From assembly GCA_934045075.1 (NCBI GenBank), contig OW203736.1, forward strand, positions 18,426,805 to 18,490,804: 64,000 bases of DNA, read 5' to 3'. The notes under the pieces were generated by a model. The model had not been told where the DNA came from. It made no database searches and saw only the letters and a list, made by a program, of their open reading frames with translations. Of this stretch, positions 40,441 through 51,117 are shown in pieces (positions within the stretch are counted from its first letter, which is position 1; each line of letters begins with the position of its first letter). The translations under genes and the position numbers were made by a program. The stretch comes from Yponomeuta sedellus (Eukaryota > Arthropoda > Insecta > Lepidoptera > Yponomeutidae).

Positions 40441-40913
40441 TTTTGCCGGTTTTAAGTTTAATATTGGTTTTGTGGCGATCAATAACCAAAATCGTACAAA
40501 TGTGAGGACACCTCATAACCCGCCGCAACGTCTCTTCCCACCTTCATGGATACAGAACGGGACATCGGGCGGCGCGCGCGGTGATTGGTCGACCCCGCCA
40601 TAGCAACACACCGGCGGCCGCGAGGAATAAAAACTGTCTCCGCGGCTCGCCTCGCAGTCCTCATAAAAGCGCATCAGACTTCAGACGCACAGCCTGATTT
40701 GCCTTTACTACTAGCGGTCCAAATACCGTATAATTAGTTTGTGTTCGTTTTTTTTAAAGTGTAAATATTAGTCTTGTTTTTCATTAATAAAAAACAGTTA
40801 AATTCAATTCTCTCTTATTTAGATATCAAAATTTCTGTTAGTTTAGTTCTCACAAAAAACCTACAGTTTTACTAGTGAGTGAGTTGAGATTCAGAGTTGT
40901 TAAAAGGTTCACA
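40441..40913 (+). promoter_or_regulatory. 5' region upstream of the hAT transposase, GC-rich
   Basis: A GC-rich patch (40545-40625) with GTGATTGGTCGACC (inverted-CCAAT-like) and GAGGAATAAAAACTGTC (weak TATA-like), then CTCATAAAAGCGCATCAGAC. It precedes the ORF whose ATG is in CACAATGCCGAGTGA (40915). Promoter function is inference. Confidence 0.3.
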
Positions 40914-40914
40914 A

Positions 40915-41068
40915 TGCCGAGTGATAGTGAGACGAAAAGTAATGATAGCGACACAAGATCAACTTGTTCTAGCAAAACAGCCAGGACTGGAATAGAAAAG
41001 AAGCATTATAAACAAAAGTTTAAAACTGAATGGTGTCAGCTGAATGAATTTTCTACCTGGTTAAAAAA
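40915..41068 (+). pseudogene. hAT transposase, N-terminal piece before the BED finger
   Basis: Starts MPSDSETKSNDSDTRSTCSS and reads KHYKQKFKTEWCQLNEFSTW, the segment leading into a BED-type zinc finger. It is interrupted by the RTE-like LINE at 41068 and resumes at 44331 (KHPKDEYKATCSICNSSMSA). Confidence 0.75.
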
Positions 41069-41338
41069 CTCAATCCCTTAATCAATGCACTAAGTAAGCT
41101 CGTTGCAACATGTGAAAGATATGCTGACGCCCATGGACTGAGGTATAATCCTAGAAAGTGGGACCGAGGGAAAGAAAACTTACTACGGTACCGCCTGTAA
41201 TGGCGCATCCACACATGCCGGCATTTGCCGCATCTCAGCCGCGGCACGCGCGGCTTTTGGTTGCCGGCGGCAGTTTGCTTGCGGCTTCGATACGGAGTGG
41301 TAGTGTTGTCGTATGATTTCATAGAAGTAAATAACGAA

Positions 41339-42080
41339 ATGACAGAATTTAACTGGGATGATAGTGCAGTACTTTTATTAATAGAAAAGTATCAAGAAAA
41401 TGAACCATTGTGGAACCCAAGGCATATGGATTTATAGTCGCAACAAAAGATAATGGTACGGAACCCTTCGTGGGTCCAACTCGCACTTGGCCGGTTTTTA
41501 TTAAATATTTACATACTGATTGGATATTTCAAAACATAATGTTAAAGCTTGTTTGCAATTATTTATAAGATTTCCTGTTTCTTTTCAGTCTTCTCAAGTT
41601 AATATCACTACCGAGACTACGCTACCTTCGACAAGGAGGTCACGAAAGCGAAACATAGAGGGAGATCCTGAAGTTGATGATGCTTTGCAATTACTGAGGG
41701 AGATTACATCTAATGCAAGGCAACGCGATGATGCTGCTATATTTGCGGACTATATAAGTAGCAAGTTGAGGAAGATGGATCATTACACGATGTGTGCAGT
41801 ACAACATCAAATCGAGAATTTTGTCTATGAAGCAGAAATGAGAATGGGTCCGATGAATTTTGATACCAATAATACTACTCAGCCTCTTCGTTATCAAAAT
41901 GTTCGTCCAGGATACTTCACAGGCCAACCTACAACGTCAGCAATGTCACCATCGCCCTCAACTTCGCGCTCCTCTTTTCAAGCAGACTATGAAATGCAAA
42001 ATAGCCCAGATGTCAACACAAGTGACAGTCTGTTACAAGTCTTGGAAAATAATTTAACCGAAAATAGTGTTATTGATTAA
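41339..42080 (+). pseudogene. Harbinger H4 MADF/BESS accessory protein
   Basis: Exon 1 reads MTEFNWDDSAVLLLIEKYQE, EPLWNPRHMDL and stops, because the rest of the MADF domain is replaced by a stretch containing a foreign repeat fragment (41455-41503). The 3' exon (from about 41588 after TTTTCAG) is open to 42080: STRRSRKRNIEGDPEVDDAL, AAIFADYISSKLRKMDHYTM, CAVQHQIENFVYEAEMRMG (BESS-like), then a Ser/Pro-rich tail. The protein as a whole cannot be made. Confidence 0.78.
41455..41503 (+). repeat. Fragment of the GGGTTCCGTA...CTTGGCCGG repeat
   Basis: GGTACGGAACCCTTCGTGGG, then CTCGCACTTGGCCGGTTTTT, matches the 3' end of the copy at 27742-28258. Confidence 0.75.
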
Positions 42081-42206
42081 AATCAATGTTTAAATATTTT
42101 CAGTTGAATTATTTTATTTTAATAAAAGCTTAAAATTATTGATAAATGTTTCTGATTCCTAAATAAAACAATTATTTGAATAATCATATTTTATTTCTTT
42201 AAAACA

Positions 42207-43576
42207 TTATATTTGATATTGCCAAGGAAGCTGACCTTGTTCCGATAGAAAATAACATTTTAGCTCATTTCTAATTACACTTGGTTCTACATTTAGAGCG
42301 ATCTGCGGAATATTTTGTTGCTCTTCGTTCAAAACTTCATCAGTAGTTCTTTTATTTCTCTTCATAAAATTATGCAGATGCACACAAGCCATCACGACAA
42401 CTTTTGCTTTCTCATTTTGTAAGCCAATGCGTGTATGTAAAATTCTGAATTTATTAGATAAAATGCCAAACGCGTCTTCTACAACCATGCGCCCGCGACT
42501 AATTCTATAATTAAAAACCCTCTCAGGTGATCCTTTTGCATGATATCCAGAAAATGGTTTTATTACATTCTTTGAGATGGGGAAAGCATCATCACCGATG
42601 AAATAAAAAGGTACAGGTGTATTTCTCTCTTGTAATGGAATCGCTTGTGGCAGACTTAAAGTTCCATCTCGTATCATATCAAATAAAGTTGAAGTGCGTA
42701 GAACTCCACCATCAGATATTCTGCCCTGACATCCAATGTCCACGTATAAAAAGTTATAATTGGCATCGATTAAAGCTAGCAAAACAATACTGAAATACGA
42801 CTTATAATTAAAAAACTCAGAACCGCTATTAATTGGACATGAAATACGTATATGTTTCCCATCGAGGGCACCTACGCAATTAGGTACACTCCATTTCTGC
42901 ATGAAACTCCGAGCCACTGATAGCCATTCTTCCTGTATATTCGGCATCTGTAAAATAAAATTGTTTGTGATATTTGTGTGTGTAGTTCTAGTTATATGTA
43001 TGTAAAATGTGTGTAAAGTTCCAGGTACAGTATAAAATCATAGATATTATAATTCGACTAGGAATAGATATGTTACTTAGGAAGGTTCAGTTTCTAACTA
43101 CCTAATGTGTTACGGATATTTGTACTTAACCTTAAATAATTGGATAATGTAGATACCAACGCTTGACAAACATCTGGAATTATTAAAGAAATAACTTGTG
43201 GAGACACTTTAAACAGCGTACCGAGTGAAAAATAAGAGTCTCCTGTAGCCAGGTATCTCAAAGTAATTGCTAGTCGATCGGAAGCTGACACAGCATTTCT
43301 CCAGCGGGTGTCAGTTTTTGATATCATGGGTCCAGTTAAATTCAGTAATATTTCAAATTCTTCACTAGAGATCCTTAGAAAAGTGTTAAATTTCGAACGA
43401 ATATTTCTTCGGTTTATGTCATCCTTTCTAAAATCTTCAAGTATCAGGGACACATTAGGCCTATTTCGTAGACTTGGTCTGACCCAATATCTTCGTTTGA
43501 TTTTGCGGCTCTTTTTACGAATAATAACATACAACACTACACTTGCGATACACGCAACTATATCATAGTCCAACAT
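42207..43576 (-). CDS. Harbinger H4 transposase, two exons, catalytic residues present
   Basis: Exon 1 (43576-43131, ATG in MLDYDIVACIASVV) has RYWVRPSLRNRPNVSLILED, FLRISSEEFEILLNLTGPMI and RLAITLRYLATGDSYFSLGT and ends at AAG/GTTAAG. Exon 2 (42947-42207, after TTTTACAG) has WSVPNCVGALDGKHIRISCP (Asp), FLYVDIGCQGRISDGGVLRT (Asp), FYFIGDDAFPISKNVIKPF, RGRMVVEDAFGILSNKFRI (Glu) and VVVMACVHLHNFMKRNKRTT, ending PWQYQI. The exons join without a stop, giving about 395 aa. This is a DDE_Tnp_4 domain with the DDE triad intact. It is the only Harbinger transposase in the window that looks potentially functional, although its MADF partner is broken. Confidence 0.9.
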
Positions 43577-44330
43577 CTTTCAATCTACGTACAAGACTAA
43601 CTTCGACGAAAGTCACAACACTACTGCGAAAATTGCAACCGCATCTGCAGGCCGCCGGCAACCGCCGGTAAGGCCGGCGGCCTGCATTCAGCGGCAAGGC
43701 GGTCTGAAACCCGGCGGCATAAGCCGGCGGCATGTGTGGATGCGCCCTAATACTCGGTGGTGTTACTTTGAACAGAGTCTCACACTTCAAATACCTGGGT
43801 CACTGAAGACCTCACAGACAACCTGGACATAGAGAGGGAACGCAGGGCGTTGGCAGTCCGATGCAACATGTTGGCCCGTAGGGTTGCTCGTTGCTCGAAG
43901 GAGGTAAAAATAACATTATTTAAGGCATACTGCCAGTTTTTTTACACTTGCAATCTAGGGATCAGCTACACGCAGAAGACTATCAACGCCCTGCGCGTTA
44001 AATACAATAATAGGCTGAGAATGTAATTGGGGCTGCCAAGGCACTGCAGCGCTTCAGGTATGTTTGCAGAGACGCGGACAAATGGTTTTCACGCGATACT
44101 CAGTAACAGAACAGCCTCTTTGTTGCGCAGGGTGCGTAACAGCTCCAACGGCATTCTTCTTACCATATCGGATAAGCTTGATTGTCCTATCTTGAGGCAT
44201 TGGGTACAAATGCACGTCTCACCCCCATTGTAATTTTAATGTCCAAATTATTTTATGTTCACTAACATAGGTTAAGCTTATACCAATATCTATGAATGAT
44301 TGGCCTGAAATAAACGTATATTATTATTAT

Positions 44331-45960
44331 AAAAAAGCATCCTAAAGATGAATACAAAGCAACTTGTTCAATTTGTAATTCTAGTATGAGCGCAGAAATT
44401 AGCGTTCTTAAAAGACATAGTAGTGAAACGTTGGGTATCTTTATAAATAATAAAAACTGGAACGACTTCAGGTGTTGTTTTATTTGTAGTAATTTTAAAA
44501 CAGAAAACAGGATAGAAAAAGGAGAAACAGGTAAAATAGTCAGATCTGGTCAAAGGGTAAAGTAGTAATGAATGAAAAATGAGGGAAATCGAAGAATGTG
44601 TTGACTTAATTTAAATATTTGAAAATGATAGATAGAAAAAGAAATAAAAATGGTATGAAGAGGTTTGCACCGTCACAGTAGTAGTACAAAACATGAGCAA
44701 TGAGCGAAGTTTTTATTGATTTCAACTTCGAAGTCCTCTGTTCAGCCTACCATACAAAGTGCATTTCAAAACGCACCGACAACGCTTGATGAAAAATGTA
44801 AAATAGCTGAAATAAAACTTGCAGCTTTTATAGCTGAACACAAGATATCTCATCAAGTGGCAGACCATTTATAAGATCTTATATTAGTTACTTTTATTGA
44901 TCCAGAAGTCGCGAACAAAAATAAACTGAAACACACAAAAACCCAAGCTGTTATTAATAACGTAGTTGGCAGAAGCGAAAAGGATACCTTGGCTCGTGAT
45001 CTACAAGATAGCAAGTTTTCAGTGCTCATTGATGAAAGCACCGACATCGCAGTGGTGAAAACGATGTGCGTAGTAGTAAGATATTACGATAATAAACAAG
45101 GGAAGATTGTAAGTCACGTCTGGGTCTTAATACAACTTTTTGAACACAGCCAAACAGATTATTCAGCTAACGCACGCCATCTATTTAAACGGTTATTGAG
45201 TCATTTAAAAAATATTCAATCCCTCTGGGTAATATCGTAGGCTTAGCTTCTGACGGATGCAACACCATGATGGGCTATAGAAATTCAGTATCCAGTCAGT
45301 TTCGTGAGAAGTGTCTCGGCATCATAGTCCTCAAGTGCATATGTCATTATTTGCATCTATGCGCAAGTGATGCTTCGACGAAATTTCCATCAGACACTGA
45401 AAAGTTAGCTCGCGCAATTTTTAACTATTTCAACCTGAGCAGCAAACACCAAGCAGAGTTCAAAGACTTCCAGTTGTTTACGGAAACAGAAGTACATAAA
45501 ATATTAAGGCCTGCCCAGACCCGATGGCTGTCTCTGTGTACAGAGAAAAAGAGTAAATAAATAGAGTAAATAGAGTATTAGAGCAATGGGACGCGCTGCA
45601 GCTTTATTTTGATGGAAAATGGCTCGAAGTTAGTGAATGCTTGGATATTTATAGAAGTTTGCAGGATCCTATCATGAAAGCTTACTATAATTTTTTATTA
45701 CCCCCTAATGATGGCACAACCTTGCGCTCATTAGGGGATGGCTATGTCCAGCAGTGGACTAATATAGCCTGAAGAAGAAGTAGAAGAAATGATATTAAAA
45801 CGAAGAAAAGAAACAAACTGCTAACCCGAACAATAAAAGGAAATATTTTCGCTCAAACGTCAGTGAAACGAAATGAGAAAAACTGCATTGATTTCATGCC
45901 AACTAGCGACATGCTGTCGAAAATGAATAAATCCATTTACGAAAGAGACACTGTCTTGCT
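44331..45960 (+). pseudogene. hAT transposase, BED finger and catalytic region
   Basis: KHPKDEYKATCSICNSSMSA and EISVLKRHSS (BED finger; C-x2-C and first His visible), then after a disrupted stretch AEIKLAAFIAEHKISHQVAD, LKHTKTQAVINNVVGRSEKD, FSVLIDESTDIAVVKTMCVV (conserved Asp). Past a frameshift at about 45237 comes NIVGLASDGCNTMMGYRNSV, LKCICHYLHLCASDAS and RPAQTRWLSLCTE. A SINE fragment lies at 45705. The C-terminal CIDFMPTSDMLSKMNKSIY is at about 45885. Typical of ZBED-type hAT transposases. Multiple stops. Confidence 0.82.
45705..45788 (+). mobile_element. SINE 3' fragment
   Basis: CCTAATGATGGCACAACCTT, GGCTATGTCCAGCAGTGGAC and a (GAA)n tail, nearly identical to the 3' end of the SINE at 2620-2883 but 5'-truncated. 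It interrupts the hAT coding sequence. Confidence 0.85.
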
Positions 45961-46010
45961 TGAATCTGATTCAGCGTAACATTTTGTATGTTTCACAAAC
46001 ATTTAAGTGT

Positions 46011-46990
46011 TCATTTATTATTCATTACATTGTCAGACTTGATTTGGTTTATAATGTTGTTTTTTTGTCCTTTGAAAAATTGCATAGTATCTTCTTCGAT
46101 GACTTCGATGATGGAGTCAGAGGCCATAATCCCAAAAGTGCATTCGACATATCTTCTGGCTCTGCTTAGACGGTAATTGAAAACCTTTTGTTGTAAGTCG
46201 AGATTTTGACCGACATATGGACGCATAATATGTTTGCTCAGTCCAAAAGCTTCGTCACCCACAAATACATACGGGGTTGGTATATTGCTACCAGAGAGTG
46301 GCTGGGGTTGAGGTAGTGGTAAGTTGTTGTTAATCATTAGCTCGTACAGTTTAGAATTTTGTAATATGGTTGAATCGCATTCTTTTCCGTATGCACCGAT
46401 GTCGACAAATACGAATTTTAATTTGAATCCACAATAGCTAGCAACACAATCGAAAAAGAGGCTTTATAATTAAAAAAAAGTGAGCCACTATTTGCAGGAT
46501 TACACACGCGGATGTGTTTGCCGTCGATGACACCAACACAGTGAGGAAAATTTGCCTTTACATCAAAACCCCTCGCTATTGTTTGGAAACTTTCAGTTGT
46601 CAGTTCAGGGATGTTGTCTCGAAGAAGATTGGTCCATATAGCACGACAAACTCTTTGTATCATATATGCAATAGTAGATTTTTCCCGTTTGAATTTGAAA
46701 TGTAAATCAGTTATTGAATTTCCACTTCCTAGGTATCTGAAACAAAAATAATTATTATAATATGCATTTATGAGATAGATAGATACCCGAAAAAAAATAC
46801 TGACATATTCAGACATCGATAGCAAATAACTTTCTCTATGTAACCAATTAATTCTGGAATCGCGAAAAAAATAGCAGCTGTTGCATACATTTTGATTCAG
46901 TAGGTATTGCTTTTTGTATCTAACAGTTGTTATATTTTCACGATTCCAGAGACACATAGTGTTTGTTAACGATATCTGAATATGTCATTA
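46011..46990 (-). pseudogene. Harbinger H5 transposase
   Basis: RYLGSGNSITDLHFKFKREK, FPHCVGVIDGKHIRVCNPAN (Asp), FFNYKASFSIVLLAIVDSN. A one-base shift at about 46418 follows, then FVFVDIGAYGKECDSTILQN (Asp), TPYVFVGDEAFGLSKHIMRP and YRLSRARRYVECTFGIM (Glu). The C-terminus beyond 46130 is lost or replaced. The exon 1 N-terminus is not recognisable at 46750-46957. Confidence 0.8.
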
Positions 46991-47030
46991 AATTTTATCG
47001 AGAAATTCACTATGTATAAATTATTAAATC

Positions 47031-48312
47031 ATGTTTACTATTGGTTTTGCAGGTAATGATTTAATAAAGAAATGGAGAAGTGTAAAAGATAATTACTTCA
47101 GATATTCAAAAAAATTAAAAGAAGCATCAAAATCGGGCTCGGGCGCTACGAAACTGAAGAAGTATCATTTATACAATCAACTTCTTTTTTTGAGAAAAGT
47201 GGAACAAAATGCCACCGAATCTAGCTTAGACTCGCCTAGAGAAATCAACAATGAATCTACGTCTACAAATGATGACATTACCACAGACAACACTCCGCGC
47301 TATGTTCCAGTCGCGCGCAAAAGGGCAATGCAAATGGATGAGTTTGAAAGAGAAGGACTAAAACTTCTCAAGGAGCCGGAAAATTGCCATATGTCATTTT
47401 TCAGAGCTATATTGCCATCTATTCAAGAATTTTCCGACCGAGAAACTCTCCATTTCCAAAGTAAAGTTATACAATTATAGATGAAATGCGGTATGGACAA
47501 ACATCATCATATGTGAGTGGCCCATCAACGTCTCACCAACCATCATATGGGTATCAAACACCAAATTTTCAAAGTACATACATTTCTGATTATAATATTT
47601 CAAAAACCTATTTAGAGGCTAAAAATTTCACCCGTGCCGGGATTCGAACCCGCAGCCTCTGGCTATCCGTGCCAGCGCTCTACCAATTGAGCCAATGGGC
47701 GACTCACGGCATCAGTGAAATTTCGAACCTCTTTACACTATTCTCTGTGTTACGTACAGGCAGCGACATCTGACTTAAGCAAATTGCATTACTTACAGCC
47801 CCGACTACCTACTTTGCAGTTAGGTTTTAACATCGGAACGATATCACTGTACCCACATGATTATACTATTTTTATTTTTAATGCACTAACCCGTGCTAAG
47901 GAACAAATTTAAAAACCTATTTAGAGGCTAAAAATTTCACCCGTGCCGGGATTCGAACCCGCAACCTCTGGCTATCCGTGCCAGCGCTCTACCAATTGAG
48001 CCAATGGGCGACTCACGGCATCAGTGAAATTTCGAACCTCTTTACACTATTCTCTGTATTACGTACAGGCAGCGACATCTGACTTAAGCAAATTGCATTA
48101 CTTACAGCTCCGACTACCTACTTTGCAGTTAGGTTTTAACATCGGAACGATATCACTGTACCCACATGATTATACTATTTTTATTTTTAATGCACTAACC
48201 CGTGCTAAGGAACAAATTTAAAAACCTATTTAGAGGCTATAATAATTCAATTACATCTCCAGAAACGTCTCAAGCAAGTGAAGAAACTGAATACGATTTT
48301 TCTAATTTGTAA
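47031..48312 (+). pseudogene. Harbinger H5 MADF/BESS accessory protein, split by tRNA-like repeat
   Basis: After an acceptor-like TTTTGCAG: DLIKKWRSVKDNYFRYSKKL, KLKKYHLYNQLLFLRKVEQN (MADF end), RYVPVARKRAMQMDEFEREG, CHMSFFRAILPSIQEFSDRE (BESS-like), stop at 47478. In another frame the tail SGPSTSHQPSYGYQTPNFQS runs to 47601, is interrupted by the 637-bp tRNA-like dimer, and resumes NSITSPETSQASEETEYDFS to the stop at 48310. The MADF first exon is missing. Confidence 0.78.
47602..48238 (-). repeat. tRNA-like repeat, tandem dimer with 309-bp period and 12-bp TSD
   Basis: The end motif AAAAACCTATTTAGAGGCT starts at 47602, 47911 and 48220, exactly 309 bp apart, delimiting two nearly identical units. 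Each has a minus-strand tRNA-like module (box B GGTTCGAATCC, box A TGGCTCAATTGG; 47630-47700 and 47940-48010) followed by a body with TCGCTGCCTGTACGTAA. The flanks TATAATATTTCA (47591-47602) and TATAATAATTCA (48238-48249) are a TSD with one mismatch. The tRNA anticodon stem CTGGC/GCCAG is kept, but the loop has C at position 33, so it is not a normal tRNA. Confidence 0.9.
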
Positions 48313-48871
48313 TTACTGGATGATATCTCTCTTAAATAATGTCTAAATTTAAAATTATGACAATTGCTGATTATTTGTGAGTTGATTACTAATTAAACAA
48401 ACCAAAAAAACTGTTATTAGTATAGTTGTTCCTCATTAGTATAGTTTTTTAGTATGTGTGGTTCTAAGGACTTCAATAAACATTCGAAGCTGGATACACT
48501 CATTCTAAAAAAATTATAAAACTTCTTTTCGTCTAATACCAACTCCCAATATTCTAAAAAAAAAACTGTCCATCACGATTTCTAAATGAAATGAAAGGAC
48601 TGATCCAGTACCGTCTTGTGATCTTGCGTCGATTTCGGCGGTGACGTAGTAATAGGAGCAATGCTAGACGTCTTTTCCGATCCATGATTTGCTATAGACT
48701 GACTGCGAATTTTTTTCAAAATGCCGCAACTGTGCGTCGCCGCTGCGCCGACGGAACGTTAAGACTGCGTCATAGTAACGCTGCGATGGTGCAGCGCCCG
48801 TGTGGCCGGCTATGCCTCAAAATATTTGCGTTGCGACGACGCAACGCAACGCGCCGTGTGGACTGGCTCTT
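48313..48871. other. Non-coding; GC-rich MITE-like sequence at right
   Basis: 48684-48868 is GC-rich with GCGCCCGTGTGGCCGGC and GCGCCGTGTGGACTGGCTC followed by TTA, resembling PIF-type termini. The ORFs on both strands here have no protein motif. Confidence 0.4.
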
Positions 48872-49009
48872 AGACGAGCAACCGACGACGCGAGCTCCGT
48901 CTCTGCTCACCGTGATTAAGCTCTGCGAATCGGAGCGAAACCTGGTCAGACTTTTCCGATATAACAAGACCCGTAAGTAAATCCGGACTAAAAGTCTACA
49001 ATTAGTTCA
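48872..49009 (+). repeat. Inverted ~135-bp repeat, left copy (partner at 62517-62655)
   Basis: GACGAGCAACCGACGACGCG through CCGGACTAAAAGTCTACAAT matches the reverse complement of 62517-62655 at all but about ten positions. It is preceded by TTA; the partner is followed by TCA (plus strand). It could be the long TIR of Harbinger H6. Alternatively its core (CACCGTGATTAAGC, then CCTGGTCAGACTT) faintly resembles 5S rRNA internal promoter elements, so a 5S-like SINE is possible. Confidence 0.6.
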
Positions 49010-49071
49010 AAAAAGTTCAGTTCGCTTTGTGATTTGGCGTCGTGTGCGTGTATTTTGAATATGGCGTCGAC

Positions 49072-49270
49072 CAAATCACAATTGTTGATTGTAGAAAGTT
49101 CCGTCGAAAAGTTGATTGAAGAAGTCGAGAAAAGACCTGCGCTTTATAAAAAAGTTTAAAAGAGTAACTCCGACGCGAATGTGAAGAAAAAACTGTGGGA
49201 GGAAGTTTGCGAAGCAGTTGTTCTTGATTGGAATCGGATTAGCGCTGAGGAAAAAACAAACAAAGGTAGG
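49072..49270 (+). pseudogene. Harbinger H6 MADF exon 1
   Basis: ATGGCGTCG start at about 49062-49070, then SSVEKLIEEVEKRPALYKKV, a TAA, and NSDANVKKKLWEEVCEAVVL, WNRISAEEKTNK, ending at AAAG/GTAGG. Homologous to H3 exon 1. One stop codon breaks it. Confidence 0.78.
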
Positions 49271-49389
49271 AACGTAAAAATAAAATACTATACTATATAT
49301 ATATATATATTATATACATAAAATTATATTATTAAATAGAGTATGTATGTGAATTTTTATTCATTTATCTATTTACAATTATTACACTT

Positions 49390-50185
49390 TGTTATATTGA
49401 CACAGAATCGCGCCTCCGGGAGAAATAAAGTATGACGACATCTGTCGCACGTTATTCATATTATTTCTTCCTCGGTTGTCTTCATTTATAGTTAAGTTAT
49501 TCATGGGACATTTGTAGTTTCTGTGAAATTTATTCCATCTTTGATTCTTACACAATTATGCAGGACACAAATTGGTATTGACATCCATTGGTCGGTGAAA
49601 TATACGCCATTTGTTAGCATGAATCCCAAAATTACACTAAATCATTCGTAGAGCTCTTGTATGTCTAGAGTTGAAAATTCGTTTGGTTTAGTTTAAATTT
49701 CTTTTTGCATAAGGACGTAGTATATGATTGCCAAGTCCAAACGCTTCATCCCCTATGACAGAGAATGGAATAACATCTCCGACATTATCGTTAGGCAAAT
49801 GCCTTCCAGAGGGAATATTTAATCGGTTTTGGGACAGCCGTTCACCCATTTCTGATGATTTAAATATTTCCGAATCACTAGCTGTTCCATAAGAACCAAC
49901 GTTTATATATACAAATTCTGCGTCTGTCCAAGCCATTAACACGCACGAAAAAAACTTTTTGTAGTTAAAATATGATGAACCGGAATGTTCTGGCTGTATC
50001 ATCCGTATATGTTTGCCATCAATTGCTCCAATGTTGTTTGGAAAGTTTGTGCGACTATAGAATTCGTCTGCGATTTTAATCCAGTCGTCTTCTTCTTTGG
50101 TTGACATGTACAATGGTTGAAGTATATTCCATATTTGCTCACATGTAGTTTTAGTAATATCTCGTATTGTAGAAGCTCCCATCAG
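49390..50185 (-). pseudogene. Harbinger H6 transposase catalytic part and C-terminus
   Basis: The ORF 50182-49688 reads TTCEQIWNILQPLYMSTKEE, FPNNIGAIDGKHIRMIQPEH (Asp), FFSCVLMAWTDAEFVYINVG (second-Asp position is Asn), GDVIPFSVIGDEAFGLGNHI. Then, after stops, LHNCVRIKDGINFTETTN and GRNNMNNVRQMSSYFISPGG to about 49390. The Glu block is damaged near 49640-49690. Exon 1 lies at 50985-51090. Confidence 0.8.
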
Positions 50186-50229
50186 ATAATCAAAAGATAA
50201 TGTATTGAAACTAGCTCCTGTAGCCAGAT

Positions 50230-50299
50230 ATCTGTAAAAAAATAAAAATTAATTATATTTCAATATCTGTAAAAAAATAAAAATTAATTAAATTTCAAT
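50230..50299. repeat. 35-bp tandem duplication
   Basis: ATCTGTAAAAAAATAAAAAT... occurs at 50230 and 50265 with one difference, straddling the 3' splice region of the H6 accessory gene. Confidence 0.9.
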
Positions 50300-50310
50300 A
50301 ATTTTTTTTC

Positions 50311-50935
50311 AGGTCGTGATGTGTAAAAAAAATGGGCTAATTGAAGGACTTGCTTTCGTCGCGAATCAAACGCTCAAAAGAACACAAAGTCGGGGCAAGC
50401 TGCGAATAAAAGGCGTAAATATGTCTACTTTGAACAGTTATTATTTTTACTTCCATGCATGGAAAACCGACTTACTGAAGGTAACCTGGGAGAGGACAAT
50501 TCTCTATTAAATGATGAGGATGATGATCAAGCTGGTTTATCCACTCCCACCCCTATTCGTCAGCGGAAAAAGAGACCTGTACCGAAGCAGACGGACGTGG
50601 ATGAAGCATTATTAAAGGCATTAAATGAGCCTAATACTGATGAAGATGTGAACTTTCCTTTGTCACTGGTCCCTTCACTCCAAAATTTAACGGCAGAAGG
50701 AAAACTTGATGCTAAAATAAGTATGTTAACGTTTTTAAACAGATAAGATTAGCTAGGTGCGTTCAATCTACTTTTAAGCCAACATGTACGTACAACGGAG
50801 TACAGCAACCCTTGTACTCTTTTCCAACTTCGCAACCGACAACCATTCAAAACATTTCATCACCTGGCAACTCTAACGATACAGCCCAGTGTTATTATTC
50901 AAATGTTTCAGATGAATTGCAAATATATGACTAGT
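50311..50935 (+). pseudogene. Harbinger H6 MADF/BESS accessory protein, 3' part
   Basis: After TTTTTTCAG: a short broken stretch with KKWANxRTCFRRES-like codons, KRRKYVYFEQLLFLLPCMEN, then RQRKKRPVPKQTDVDEALLK, NEPNTDEDVNFPLSLVPSLQ, LTAEGKLDAKISMLTFLNR and, after a TAA, further tail sequence to about 50935. Homologous to the H3 gene at 29093-29640. Confidence 0.75.
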
Positions 50936-50984
50936 AAATAACTTAATTTCTCAAAACGCCGAATTTTGTAATATTAATTCTAAT

Positions 50985-51095
50985 AAAAATAGTTTAGTAT
51001 TTGTGGTTTATCTTACCTTATCGTAACGCTCAATCTCTCCTCCATAGGTATATAAAGTCTTAAATTTGTATCCTCCTTCGCTATTGCTGGACAAG
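50985..51095 (-). pseudogene. Harbinger H6 transposase exon 1, truncated by LINE-D
   Basis: The minus strand reads IAKEDTNLRLYIPMEERLSV, TIR, then a GTAAG donor. The N-terminal remainder is separated by LINE-D, inserted at about 51097. Confidence 0.72.
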
Positions 51096-51117
51096 TTCAT
51101 TCAAGTGCACGTTCGCC

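Larger units (their letters stand above)
41201..43747. mobile_element. Harbinger/PIF transposon H4, complete with TIRs and TAA duplication
   Basis: 2547 bp between TAA (41198-41200) and TAA (43748-43750), the 3-bp duplication typical of PIF/Harbinger. The terminal inverted repeats share GGCGCATCCACACATGCCG, followed by further GCCGGCGG-rich subterminal repeats. It contains an apparently intact transposase (minus) and a damaged MADF/BESS gene (plus). Confidence 0.95.
41069..44329 (+). mobile_element. RTE-like LINE fragment inserted in hAT, split by Harbinger H4
   Basis: The left part, 41078-41197, reads LVATCERYADAHGLRYNPRK, the RT segment after the catalytic box. The right part, 43748-44232, reads HFKYLGHWTEDLTDNLDIER, ERRALAVRCNMLARRVARCS, KVKITLFKAYCQFFYTCNL, LGLPRHCSASGMFAETRTNG and SNGILLTISDKLDCPILRHW, ending near LQMHVSPPL. 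The 3' end is (ATT)n at 44319-44330. The flanks show TAAAAAA (41062-41068 and 44330-44336), a probable short TSD. A stop (TAA) and small shifts break the ORF. Confidence 0.82.

Noticed and set aside
48684..48980. 98-aa plus ORF as a gene
   Set aside because: It spans a MITE-like terminus and half of the inverted repeat; no conserved motif.
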